From CAIZQW01 sp942493055 (lineage in GTDB: Bacteria > Verrucomicrobiota > Kiritimatiellia > RFP12 > UBA1067): DNA of 64,000 nt. Location of the stretch: positions 3,658,001 to 3,722,000 of the forward strand of contig OW818680.1 of NCBI GenBank assembly GCA_942493055.1. Direction: 5' to 3'. Below, one piece after another: positions 53,460-61,109 of this stretch. Under the pieces are notes generated by a model. That model was given only the letters and a program-made list of their open reading frames with translations. It did not search any database and had not been told where the DNA came from. The translations under genes were made by a program, and so were the position numbers. Numbering within the stretch: the first letter of the stretch is position 1; each line of letters starts with the position of its first letter.

Positions 53460-54098
53460 ATGTGCGGAAAATTTATAACTTTCGAAGGTCCGGAGGGCAG
53501 CGGCAAGTCAACGCATATTAAGTTGCTGAAGGCCTATCTGGAGGCGCGTGGCATCGAAGTCGTCCTGACGCGCGAACCCGGGGGCACGCCGCTGGGGGAG
53601 GAGATTCGAAAAATCCTTCAGCATGATCACAGCGAGGCGCCTGTGCCGCGCGCGGAAGTACTGCTCTTCCTGGCGAGCCGCGCCCAGCATGTGGAGGGGC
53701 TCATCCGCCCGGCGCTGGCAGCGGGCAAGTGGGTCCTGTGCGACCGCTTTGATGATTCGACCTTTGCGTATCAGGGGTATGGCCGCGGCTTTGAGATGGC
53801 GGGGCTGAAGGCGGTCAATGCCTTTTCCATCAACGGACTGCGCCCGGACTTGACCGTGCTCTTGGATGTCGCCCCGCTGACGAGCCGTGAACGTCTGGCG
53901 GCCCGTCAACAAGAGACCGCCACCGCGCCGGACCGCATCGAACGTGAAGCCGCTGCGTTCCATGAAAAGGTCCGTAATGGATTTCTTGCGCTGGCAGCAG
54001 AAGAGCCGGAGCGTATCGCCGTGATCGGCACGGAGCGTGAGCGTGACGCCGTGGCCGAGGATGTCCGACGCGTCGTTGAAAGCCGGTTTTTTTGTTAG
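53460..54098 (+). CDS. tmk: thymidylate kinase
   Basis: 212 residues. It phosphorylates dTMP to dTDP. The P-loop is TFEGPEGSGKSTHIKLL (residues 7-23), the DRx motif is LCDRFDDSTFAYQGYGRG, and TREPGGTPLGEEIR binds dTMP. I chose the ATG at 53460; a GTG two codons earlier lies in the heptamer array. No ribosome site is visible because the array fills the upstream region, so translation may depend on coupling to cysS. holB follows, a frequent tmk-holB pairing. Confidence 0.96.
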   Translation: MCGKFITFEGPEGSGKSTHIKLLKAYLEARGIEVVLTREPGGTPLGEEIRKILQHDHSEAPVPRAEVLLFLASRAQHVEGLIRPALAAGKWVLCDRFDDSTFAYQGYGRGFEMAGLKAVNAFSINGLRPDLTVLLDVAPLTSRERLAARQQETATAPDRIEREAAAFHEKVRNGFLALAAEEPERIAVIGTERERDAVAEDVRRVVESRFFC

Positions 54099-54128
54099 CA
54101 CTTTTTCGAATCGCACCTTTTATAAGCC

Positions 54129-55103
54129 ATGACCTTTGACGAAACATTTCTGATGGTGAAACGGGCGCTGGACGCTGGACGTCCTGCGCATGGCTACCTC
54201 ATTGTCGGCTCGGTCCGCGGGTGTGGCATGGACTTTGCGATTCGCCTCATCCGCACCCTCTTCTGTACGGCGGAGGAGAAGCCGTGCGGCACCTGCGACA
54301 GTTGCCGGCGCGTGGCGGAGCGCACGGAGCCGGATGTGCATTGGATTTTTCCTGAAATGAAGTCGCGCGTCATCAGCGCGGAGCAGATGCGCGAAAAATT
54401 GCTGGCGGAAATTTCGCAGACCTCCTTTGTCGGCGGCTGGAAGGTCGGGGTCCTGGTGGGCGCGGACCGCCTCAATGACTCCTCGGCGAATGCCTTTCTC
54501 AAGACGCTCGAAGAACCGCCGGAGCGGACCCTCTTCCTCTTGCTGACCGATGCGCCGCAGCAGTTGCTTCCCACGATTATTTCACGCTGCCAGCGGATTG
54601 ACCTGGATGCCTTCCGCGAATTGAGCGAGCCGTGGCTCGGCACCTTGGTCTCCACGCTGTCGAGCTCCTACTACAAGACGCCGATCGAGCGCCTGGTCAT
54701 GTCAAGCCAGTTGACCAAGCTGCTCGAAGAGATGAAAGAGAAGGCAGAGGTTTGGGTCCGGGAAGAGGCGGATGCCAACGAGAAAGTCGACGAGGATGAC
54801 GATGTGTTCAATGCAAAAGTCAGCGCGCGGTATCGCGAGATGCGCATGGACTTTTTGATCACGTTTATGCGCTGGTATCGGGATCTGTTTGTTATCAAGT
54901 CTGGCGGTGCTGAGCTGATTCATTTTACGGAAAAGAGCGACCTGCTGAAGGAACGCGCCGCACGTTTGACGCTTGCGCAGACGCTGTATAACTTGAATGC
55001 CGTGGAAGAACTGGCCCGGCAGTTTGATCGTAATTTAAATGAAGAGAGTGTCCTGGCGTATGCGGTAGACCGCATTTTCCATGGTGTAGGAGATAAAGCG
55101 TAG
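54129..55103 (+). CDS. holB: DNA polymerase III delta' subunit
   Basis: 324 residues, clamp-loader AAA+ fold. The zinc module is intact (CTAEEKPCGTCDSC), as are LNDSSANAFLKTLEEPP and the SRC motif in LLPTIISRCQRID. The P-loop region reads GSVRGCGMDF and lacks the GKT needed for ATP binding, as is usual for delta'. The C-terminal part, with an acidic stretch (NEKVDEDDD), is less conserved. It follows tmk by 30 bases and abuts the PSP1 gene without a gap. Confidence 0.93.
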   Translation: MTFDETFLMVKRALDAGRPAHGYLIVGSVRGCGMDFAIRLIRTLFCTAEEKPCGTCDSCRRVAERTEPDVHWIFPEMKSRVISAEQMREKLLAEISQTSFVGGWKVGVLVGADRLNDSSANAFLKTLEEPPERTLFLLLTDAPQQLLPTIISRCQRIDLDAFRELSEPWLGTLVSTLSSSYYKTPIERLVMSSQLTKLLEEMKEKAEVWVREEADANEKVDEDDDVFNAKVSARYREMRMDFLITFMRWYRDLFVIKSGGAELIHFTEKSDLLKERAARLTLAQTLYNLNAVEELARQFDRNLNEESVLAYAVDRIFHGVGDKA

Positions 55104-55991
55104 ATGCAGAAAATTGTCCATGTGCAAATGCCCGAAGGCGGCGTCGTTCAATGCGTGATCTCTGAAAAAGAGCTTCAGACACCGTTCAAGGCAGGTGAGT
55201 ATTGCATCTGCGTGCTGGATTATGGCCAGGACGTCGGGCATGTCGTGAAGGTGACCGACCTGCAACCGGCTGAGGAGTTGCCCTCCTTTCGCGTGCTGCG
55301 CAAACAGACGGCCGAGGATGAGGCCCTGGTGAAGACCAACATGGAAATCGCCGAGAAGGCGCGCCACGCTTTTCAGTTGTCCGTCGTCCATGAGCGGAGC
55401 CATGTCAAAGTCTTGCATGTGCGTTTCTCCTTTATGCGGGAGCGTCTCTTTATCCGTTATGGTGCCTCGGCCGTTGTTGATCTGCGGCGCTTCATCAACC
55501 AGATTCAGCGCGACTTCAAGACTGTGGTTGATTTGTGGCAGGTGGGGGTGCGCGACGAGTGCTCCTTCATGGGGTGCCTCGGCCATTGCGGACGTGCCGC
55601 CTGTTGCTGCACCTGGCAGCGCCAGTTCCAGAATCTGACAACCCGCATGGCGAAGGTGCAGGACGTGCCGCTCAACCCTGTTACGGCCAATGGCCATTGC
55701 GGGCGCTTAAAATGCTGTCTGGCCTTTGAATGCGAACAATATCAGGAGGCCGGCATCGGCTTGCCGGAGTCCGGCAGTCTCGTGCACTGTGTCAAAGAAA
55801 CTCAGGATGCCGAGGGGATGGTCGTCGGACGCGATGTCATGCGGGGACGGCTCACGGTACGCACCCGCGAAGGACGGTTTTTGACATTAACGAAGGAAGA
55901 TGTCCAGTTGTCGCGCCTGTCGCGTCCGGACACCTATTCGAAAGGAGAAGAGGCAAATGAAGATTCTGTTGGTGAATGGACCGAACCTTAA
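55104..55991 (+). CDS. PSP1 domain protein (YaaT/RicT-like)
   Basis: 295 residues. The PSP1 domain (about residues 60-150) is followed by the conserved Cys clusters GRAACCCTWQRQF and GHCGRLKCCLAFE. In Bacillus the homologue RicT works with RicA and RicF in a complex, bound to iron-sulfur clusters, that stimulates phosphorelay and RNase Y activity. No ricA or ricF gene is here. GGAG precedes the ATG, which directly follows the holB stop, the same neighbour as in Bacillus. The Lys/Glu-rich tail overlaps the aroQ start by 35 bases. Confidence 0.92.
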   Translation: MQKIVHVQMPEGGVVQCVISEKELQTPFKAGEYCICVLDYGQDVGHVVKVTDLQPAEELPSFRVLRKQTAEDEALVKTNMEIAEKARHAFQLSVVHERSHVKVLHVRFSFMRERLFIRYGASAVVDLRRFINQIQRDFKTVVDLWQVGVRDECSFMGCLGHCGRAACCCTWQRQFQNLTTRMAKVQDVPLNPVTANGHCGRLKCCLAFECEQYQEAGIGLPESGSLVHCVKETQDAEGMVVGRDVMRGRLTVRTREGRFLTLTKEDVQLSRLSRPDTYSKGEEANEDSVGEWTEP

Positions 55992-56379
55992 GTTGCTCGG
56001 AACGCGTGAACCTGCCATCTATGGGTCGGAAACACTCGAGCAAATCGTCGCGGGCGCGCATGCGTATGCCGCCGTGAAAGGCGTACAGATGACAGCCTTC
56101 CAGAGTGATTCCGAAGCCGAACTGGTACAGGCCATCGGTGCTGCGCGCGGACAGTATGACGGGATCATCATCAATCCTGCCGCCTATACGCACACGAGCG
56201 TCGCCTTGCGTGACGCCATCGCCGCATGCGGCGTACCGACGGTGGAGGTCCATCTCTCGAACACGCATAAGCGCGAAGCCTTCCGGCATATCAGCCTGAC
56301 GGCTCCGGTCTGCGTGGGCCAGATCATGGGGTTCGGCGGCAAGGGCTATTTGCTGGCCGTGGACGCGTTGATAAAATAA
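55957..56379 (+). CDS. aroQ: 3-dehydroquinate dehydratase, type II
   Basis: 140 residues, shikimate pathway step 3, forming a dodecamer. Motifs are VNGPNLKLLGTREPAIYG (catalytic Tyr), IINPAAYTHTSVALRDAI and VEVHLSNTHKREAFRHIS (catalytic His). AAAGGAG at 55941-55947 sets the start, inside the end of the PSP1 gene. The usual GPNLNLLG reads GPNLKLLG, a mild change at a lid residue. A perfect palindrome follows the stop. Confidence 0.97.
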   Translation: MKILLVNGPNLKLLGTREPAIYGSETLEQIVAGAHAYAAVKGVQMTAFQSDSEAELVQAIGAARGQYDGIIINPAAYTHTSVALRDAIAACGVPTVEVHLSNTHKREAFRHISLTAPVCVGQIMGFGGKGYLLAVDALIK

Positions 56380-56386
56380 TCAGTAG

Positions 56387-56406
56387 GGGCTTGATATATC
56401 AAGCCC
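56387..56406. repeat. perfect 20-bp palindrome between aroQ and the kinase gene
   Basis: GGGCTTGATA followed directly by TATCAAGCCC; the flanking AG and TG add little. It may be an operator or a hairpin repeat. The kinase ribosome site (AAAGGAAAA) lies five bases behind it. Confidence 0.85.
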
Positions 56407-56424
56407 TGCAAAAGGAAAATAATA

Positions 56425-57339
56425 ATGGCAAAGAAGATTGACGTATGGATGGTGGGTTCGATCGGCATTGATGATGTCGAGACCCGTGAGGCGAATCGTA
56501 AGGAATTGCTCGGGGGGTCGCTGCCCTTTGCGACAGCCGCCGCCTCCTTCGCGGGCGCGCATGTAGGGGCCGTGGGTGTCGTGGGAAGTGATTTTCCGAA
56601 GGCGTTTGTCAAGCGCTGGACGAAGTTCGGCACCGATCTCGAAGGCGTTCAGCACAAGGTGGGCTTGAACTTCCGCTGGGCAGGCAAGTATGATGAGAAT
56701 ATGATTGACCGCGACACGCTCAGGACGGAGCTTGGGGTCTTCGCTGACTTCTCTCCTGCGCTGCCCGAGAGCTATCGCAACGCCCCCTTTGTGTTGCTGG
56801 GAAACATCCAGCCGGATCTGCAATTTCATGTGCTCAAGCAGGCGAAGAAGCCCAAGTTTGTCGCGCTGGACTCCATGAACCTCTGGATTGATATTGCACT
56901 GCCCTCTTTGAAAAAGATCATTGCCGAAGTGGATTTGCTGACCGTCAATGACGGTGAGGCGCGCCAGTTGACGGGCAAGTGGAATCTGAGGGACTGCGCT
57001 ACGGAAATCCTGAAGATGGGGCCGAGCTATGTGCTCCTCAAGAAGGGCGAACACGGCGCACTGCTCTTCACGAAAAAAGAGGTCTTTATTGTTCCGGCCT
57101 ATCCGGTGAAGACGCTCAAAGATCCGACGGGCGCAGGGGATACATACGCCGGTGCCTTCATGGGCTATCTCTCCAAGGCAAAAGCGTTGAACGTCCGCAC
57201 CATGCGCAAGGCGCTCTTCTTCGCCAGCGCCATGGCCTCCTTCTGCGTGGAGGGCTTCAGCATTGAGCGGCTTGAAAAGCTGACCAAGGCTGATGTCATC
57301 AAACGCACGCGCGAATTGGAAAAAATGGCGTCTCTGTAA
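56425..57339 (+). CDS. PfkB-family carbohydrate/nucleoside kinase
   Basis: 304 residues. The second PfkB signature DPTGAGDTYAGAFMGYL contains the catalytic Asp and anion hole. VNDGEARQLTG and VLLKKGEHGALLF are typical ribokinase-fold strands, and ELLGGSLPFATAAASFAG is a substrate-side segment. The N-terminal half resembles adenosine/cytidine-kinase-like members common in PVC genomes, but specificity cannot be assigned. No sugar-uptake gene is adjacent. It ends seven bases before the permease gene as annotated. Confidence 0.9.
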   Translation: MAKKIDVWMVGSIGIDDVETREANRKELLGGSLPFATAAASFAGAHVGAVGVVGSDFPKAFVKRWTKFGTDLEGVQHKVGLNFRWAGKYDENMIDRDTLRTELGVFADFSPALPESYRNAPFVLLGNIQPDLQFHVLKQAKKPKFVALDSMNLWIDIALPSLKKIIAEVDLLTVNDGEARQLTGKWNLRDCATEILKMGPSYVLLKKGEHGALLFTKKEVFIVPAYPVKTLKDPTGAGDTYAGAFMGYLSKAKALNVRTMRKALFFASAMASFCVEGFSIERLEKLTKADVIKRTRELEKMASL

Positions 57340-57346
57340 TTGTCAG

Positions 57347-58279
57347 ATGCGACAGTCCTCCTCCATAATGGCGCGCCTCTGGAAGCGTTGGGATACGCGC
57401 TTGAGCCTGGTCATTGTGGCCCTGTATGCCGTGGCGGCCCTCTATGGCGAAGGGGCCTATCAGGTGGCGCGCATGCAGGATCGGACACCCGCGTATAATG
57501 AGGTGAACGAAGCGCATCGCTATGTTCCGCCTGCCTTTGTGCGCTGCTTTCAGGGAGGGACGTGCGCCTCCCCAGCGGCGGATAAAGGGGATGTTAACCG
57601 CCCCTTTTATCTGCTGGGCAGCGACAACCTGGGACGCGATGTTGCCCAACGCCTGATACAAGGCACGCGCATCGCCTTTCATGTCGGGATTGTGACCTCG
57701 CTCATCGCTATTCCGCTCGGGGTCCTGCTGGGATGCCTGGGCGGATACTTCGGAGGGCGCATGGACAGCCTCGTGGTCTGGCTCTCTGCGACCGTGGCAT
57801 CCATGCCGGGCCTGCTGTTCATCCTTGCGGTAGCCATGGTGGCGGGTAAGGGGCTGATGGGCATTTATCTGGGGATTGGACTGACCACCTGGGTGAGCGT
57901 CTGCCGCAACGTGCGCGCAGAGGTGATCAAGCATCGCGGGCGCACCTACGTGCTGGCTGCGGAGGTGCTGGGGTATAGTCCGTCCCGGATCATGTTCCGC
58001 CACATCCTGCCCAATGTCTCGCACATCATCCTGATCGCCTTTTCAATACGCTTTCCGGCTTCCGTGGCGACCGAGGTCTTCATCAGCTTTCTGGGCATTG
58101 GCGTGCAGAGTGAGCCCTCGTGGGGCATCATGATCAACAATGCGCGTCTGCGTTTGTGGCAGGGGGTTTGGTGGGAGATGACCTTCGTGACCTGTTCCAT
58201 CTTCTTCCTGGTCCTGGCCTTCAACCAGCTTGCCGATGCCCTGCGTGACATGCTCGATCCCGCCCTGAGAAATGAATAA
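57347..58279 (+). CDS. ABC transporter permease, DppC/OppC type
   Basis: 310 residues. An N-terminal helix is followed by a periplasmic loop of about 65 residues and then five membrane helices of a BPD_transp_1 domain. YLLGSDNLGRDVAQRLIQGT matches the DppC-type segment, and the EAA loop is AAEVLGYSPSRIMFRHILPN. It should pair with a DppB-type permease, ATPases and a binding protein, none of which is nearby. The start could be 57347 or 57368; neither has a ribosome site. Peptide or nickel uptake is the family norm. Confidence 0.88.
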   Translation: MRQSSSIMARLWKRWDTRLSLVIVALYAVAALYGEGAYQVARMQDRTPAYNEVNEAHRYVPPAFVRCFQGGTCASPAADKGDVNRPFYLLGSDNLGRDVAQRLIQGTRIAFHVGIVTSLIAIPLGVLLGCLGGYFGGRMDSLVVWLSATVASMPGLLFILAVAMVAGKGLMGIYLGIGLTTWVSVCRNVRAEVIKHRGRTYVLAAEVLGYSPSRIMFRHILPNVSHIILIAFSIRFPASVATEVFISFLGIGVQSEPSWGIMINNARLRLWQGVWWEMTFVTCSIFFLVLAFNQLADALRDMLDPALRNE

Positions 58280-59186
58280 ACGCATGATCGAAAAGAACGA
58301 TGCCCTTGACAGGGTATGCACACGGTACCCTGTTAAAATATCCGCCTATATCCGTGAGCAGATCCGCACGGATCCGGACGGCGCCTGGGCCAAGCAGGCA
58401 CTCCCTGCTCTGGAAGAGCTGATCGAAGAGCCGGGCATGGTTGCCGACCCCTTTGCGGAGAAGACAAATGCCGCCCGCTCCTATGGCGTGAAGCAGCGTT
58501 TCCCCAATCGCGTGCTGGTGATGACCTCTGACCAGTGCGCTGTGAACTGCCGTCACTGTACACGCAAGGGACTCCTTCATCAAGCGGAGGTGATCCGTAC
58601 CCCCAAGCAGTTGGCCGTTGCCGTGGCGTATGTGAGGAATCATCCGCTGGTCCGTGAAGTGCTCTTGTCCGGCGGCGATCCGCTCATGCTGTCAGATACG
58701 AAATTGATGGATTTTGTGAATGCCTTTGCCTCTCTGCCGCAGATTGATGCCGTGCGCATTGGGACGCGGATGCCGGCGGTTAATCCGGGTCGTATAACAA
58801 CGGCGCTCGTAAAAAATTTGAGCATCTACAAGAAGGTGTGGGTCAACGTCCAGTTCAATCATGTCAGCGAATTGACGCCCGAAGCCATCATCGCCTGTGC
58901 ACGTTTGGTGGATGCCGGGATCCCAGTCTCCAACCAGAGCGTCCTCTTAAAAGGCGTTAATGATTCTGTGGAAGAGATGGTCGCGCTCTGCTCGGCCTTG
59001 CAACGCGCACGGGTGCGTCCCTATTACATTTTCCAGTGCGATCCGGTTGCCGGCATCGCCCATTTCCGCGTGCCGCTGGCCAAGGCCAGGCGCATTGCGC
59101 GCGAACTGCCCAAGCACCTCGGCGGCCTGGCCCTCCCGCGTTTCGTCCGCGACATTCCTGGCTCACCGTGCAAGCAGGAACTCTAA
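58272..59186 (+). CDS. KamA/EpmB-like radical SAM aminomutase family protein
   Basis: 304 residues. The radical SAM cluster is CAVNCRHC (CxxxCxxC), followed by LLSGGDPLMLSD. Near the end, FVRDIPGSPCKQEL resembles the PLP-lysine region of EpmB (GEPSK), and the protein stops right after it, so it has EpmB-like length and lacks the longer C-terminus of KamA. EpmB isomerises lysine to beta-lysine for elongation factor P. No efp or epmA gene is in the window, so lysine 2,3-aminomutase activity for another use is open. It overlaps the permease by eight bases. Confidence 0.9.
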   Translation: MNKRMIEKNDALDRVCTRYPVKISAYIREQIRTDPDGAWAKQALPALEELIEEPGMVADPFAEKTNAARSYGVKQRFPNRVLVMTSDQCAVNCRHCTRKGLLHQAEVIRTPKQLAVAVAYVRNHPLVREVLLSGGDPLMLSDTKLMDFVNAFASLPQIDAVRIGTRMPAVNPGRITTALVKNLSIYKKVWVNVQFNHVSELTPEAIIACARLVDAGIPVSNQSVLLKGVNDSVEEMVALCSALQRARVRPYYIFQCDPVAGIAHFRVPLAKARRIARELPKHLGGLALPRFVRDIPGSPCKQEL

Positions 59187-59206
59187 ACACGGTCGGTGAT
59201 TTGCGC

Positions 59207-59235
59207 TTGCTTTAGGTGCTTTAAAAAGAGATACT
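59207..59235 (+). promoter_or_regulatory. weak promoter candidate for the ZIP transporter
   Basis: TTGCTT at 59207-59212, 17 bases, GATACT at 59230-59235. Confidence 0.3.
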
Positions 59236-59274
59236 GACCACTACATTAGCCAACACGAACAGGAAAGAACGAAG

Positions 59275-60090
59275 ATGACCGAATATATCCAGCAGTACAG
59301 TCCTGTCACACAGGCGTTTTTCGCCACCCTCTTTACTTGGGGTGTCACAGCGGCGGGCGCGGCAATAGTAGTCTTTACCAAGACAGTCAATCGTAAGCTG
59401 ATGGACTGTATGCTCGGCTTCGCGGCAGGTGTCATGATCGCGGCAAGCTTCTGGTCGTTGCTGGCACCCGGCATCGAGATGGCGGAGCAGATGGGAAGAA
59501 ACCCCTGGCTGACGGCTGTGATCGGCTTCCTGGGCGGCGGCATTTTCATGCGGGTGACAGACCGTCTGCTGCCCCACCTCCATCCCGGATTAAGCATCAA
59601 GCACAGCGAGGGGATCAAGACCTCCTGGCAGCGCAGCACCCTGCTGGTGCTGGCCATCACCCTGCATAATATCCCCGAAGGACTTGCGGTCGGTGTCGCT
59701 TTCGGGGCCGTGGCGGCCGGTCTGCCTTCCGCAACGATCGGCAGCGCCATTGCCTTGGCCATCGGCATTGGCCTCCAGAATTTTCCGGAAGGCGCTGCGG
59801 TCTCCTTGCCGCTGCGCCGGGAGGGCATGGGGCGCATGAAGAGCTTTCTGATGGGCCAGGCCTCCGGGGTGGTGGAGCCCGTTGCCGGGGTGCTCGGGGC
59901 GTTGTTTGTGATTCACATGCAGAGTGTTTTGCCGTATGCGCTCTGCTTTGCCGCCGGCGCGATGATTTTTGTGGTTGTGGAGGAACTGATACCGGAATCG
60001 CAGCGACTGGAAGCCAATATTGATAGTGTGACGATGTCGACGATGGCCGGCTTTTCTCTGATGATGATCCTCGATGTGGCGCTGGGCTGA
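59275..60090 (+). CDS. ZIP family divalent metal transporter (GufA/ZupT group)
   Basis: 271 residues with eight membrane helices. The metal-site motifs are HNIPEGLAVGVAFG (about residue 131) and QNFPEGAAVSLPLR (about 168). Gln in place of His in the second motif is usual in the GufA branch. Import of zinc or other divalent metals into the cytoplasm is expected. AGGAAAG precedes the ATG. It stands 88 bases after the aminomutase gene and is convergent with the exosortase-like gene, five bases between stops. No Zur box was recognised. Confidence 0.93.
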   Translation: MTEYIQQYSPVTQAFFATLFTWGVTAAGAAIVVFTKTVNRKLMDCMLGFAAGVMIAASFWSLLAPGIEMAEQMGRNPWLTAVIGFLGGGIFMRVTDRLLPHLHPGLSIKHSEGIKTSWQRSTLLVLAITLHNIPEGLAVGVAFGAVAAGLPSATIGSAIALAIGIGLQNFPEGAAVSLPLRREGMGRMKSFLMGQASGVVEPVAGVLGALFVIHMQSVLPYALCFAAGAMIFVVVEELIPESQRLEANIDSVTMSTMAGFSLMMILDVALG

Positions 60091-60095
60091 TGCGT

Positions 60096-61109
60096 CTAGC
60101 CGATGAGGAGGAAGGTCAGCGCGGCAGCGATGAGCGTGAGGAAGACGATGGAGGAGGACTGAGCGAGGCTCTGCTCGGGTTTATTCACCTGTTTCTCTTT
60201 CTCTTCAAGGCTGCGCAGCCACGCGTTGGGTGACGGCTTCTTGTACCGGGCGCTGATCGTGACGACCAGGTTCGCCGTCTGGAAGATAAAGAGCACTGCA
60301 ACGAAGAAGGACAGGTAATCGGAGGAGCCGTTATAGAAGCTGACGGCCGTGGCGTGATCCGTCAGGCAGGCGATCAAGCAGATGAGGAAGGAGCGGATCA
60401 GATCGATAAGATAAGCGACCGGGAACGTGCAGAGATAGAGGGCTAGCCGCTGGGAGCGTATGGACAACGTGAAGTGGGCCATGGAGAAGGTGGTCGCTGT
60501 GACGGAAAAGAGGAGTTGCAGGCCGCTGTAGGGGGAAGAGGCCCCCAGCGTGAAATCCTTCAGGTTTAACCACCCCTTGAATGTTTCAAAGCCGGACAAC
60601 TCCAGTGCACTGCCGAGGAGGGTCAGCCCCGACGAGAGAGCAGGGGAGAGGTTGTCGACCAGCGCCAGATAGAACGAGAGGGGAATGGTGAAGGCCAGCA
60701 GGGCCAAGGGGAACCTGAGCAGCGCCGCAACACCCTGCCCCCAGAAGGCATACGCGAGGGCGTACGTCAGGGCTATGACGGAGAGGAATTCCAGGGGCGG
60801 ATTTTCGGAGTGCACGGAGACGGCGAAGGCCGCCAGCAGGACGACGGTCATGCCCAAGCCCCGCCAGGAGGGCAGCCCGGCTGCGTGCCACAGCATCTTT
60901 CGTCCGTCAATCAGCACGAGGAGGCTCAGCAGGGGCATGATCCATTCGTAGGTGAGCAACTGCGAACTGTAGAGCTTCACGAGGTCAAAGGAGAGGATCG
61001 GCCTCAGAAACGCCTTGAAATGCAGGCAGACGAGTAGCATCACGAGCGTGAAGCCGAGGAGTCTGAAACTGTCTAACAATCTTTTATTGCGTTGCATAAT
61101 ATCCATCAC
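60096..61109 (-). CDS. exosortase-fold membrane protein lacking Cys and His, second copy
   Basis: 337 residues, the same fold as the protein at 15547-16542. The Cys motif reads SSPYSGLQLLF (Tyr194, Gln198) and the His motif FYNGSSD (Asn260). Arg239 in IDLIRSFLICLI is kept. It shares the C-terminal tail KKPSPNAWLRSLEEKEKQV and a last helix with the other degraded copy (KKP-x4-WL-x-S-x-EE), but not with the active exosortase. YEWIMPLLSL and WRGLGMTVVLL also align with that copy. It overlaps the end of the glycosyltransferase gene by four bases (ATGA), so the two are translationally coupled. Protease activity is unlikely; a scaffold or substrate-receptor role is inferred. Confidence 0.82.
   Translation of the reverse strand: MMDIMQRNKRLLDSFRLLGFTLVMLLVCLHFKAFLRPILSFDLVKLYSSQLLTYEWIMPLLSLLVLIDGRKMLWHAAGLPSWRGLGMTVVLLAAFAVSVHSENPPLEFLSVIALTYALAYAFWGQGVAALLRFPLALLAFTIPLSFYLALVDNLSPALSSGLTLLGSALELSGFETFKGWLNLKDFTLGASSPYSGLQLLFSVTATTFSMAHFTLSIRSQRLALYLCTFPVAYLIDLIRSFLICLIACLTDHATAVSFYNGSSDYLSFFVAVLFIFQTANLVVTISARYKKPSPNAWLRSLEEKEKQVNKPEQSLAQSSSIVFLTLIAAALTFLLIG

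Noticed and set aside
53454..53460. GTG at 53454 as tmk start
   Set aside because: It lies in the heptamer array and adds only two codons; the ATG at 53460 fits the family N-terminus.
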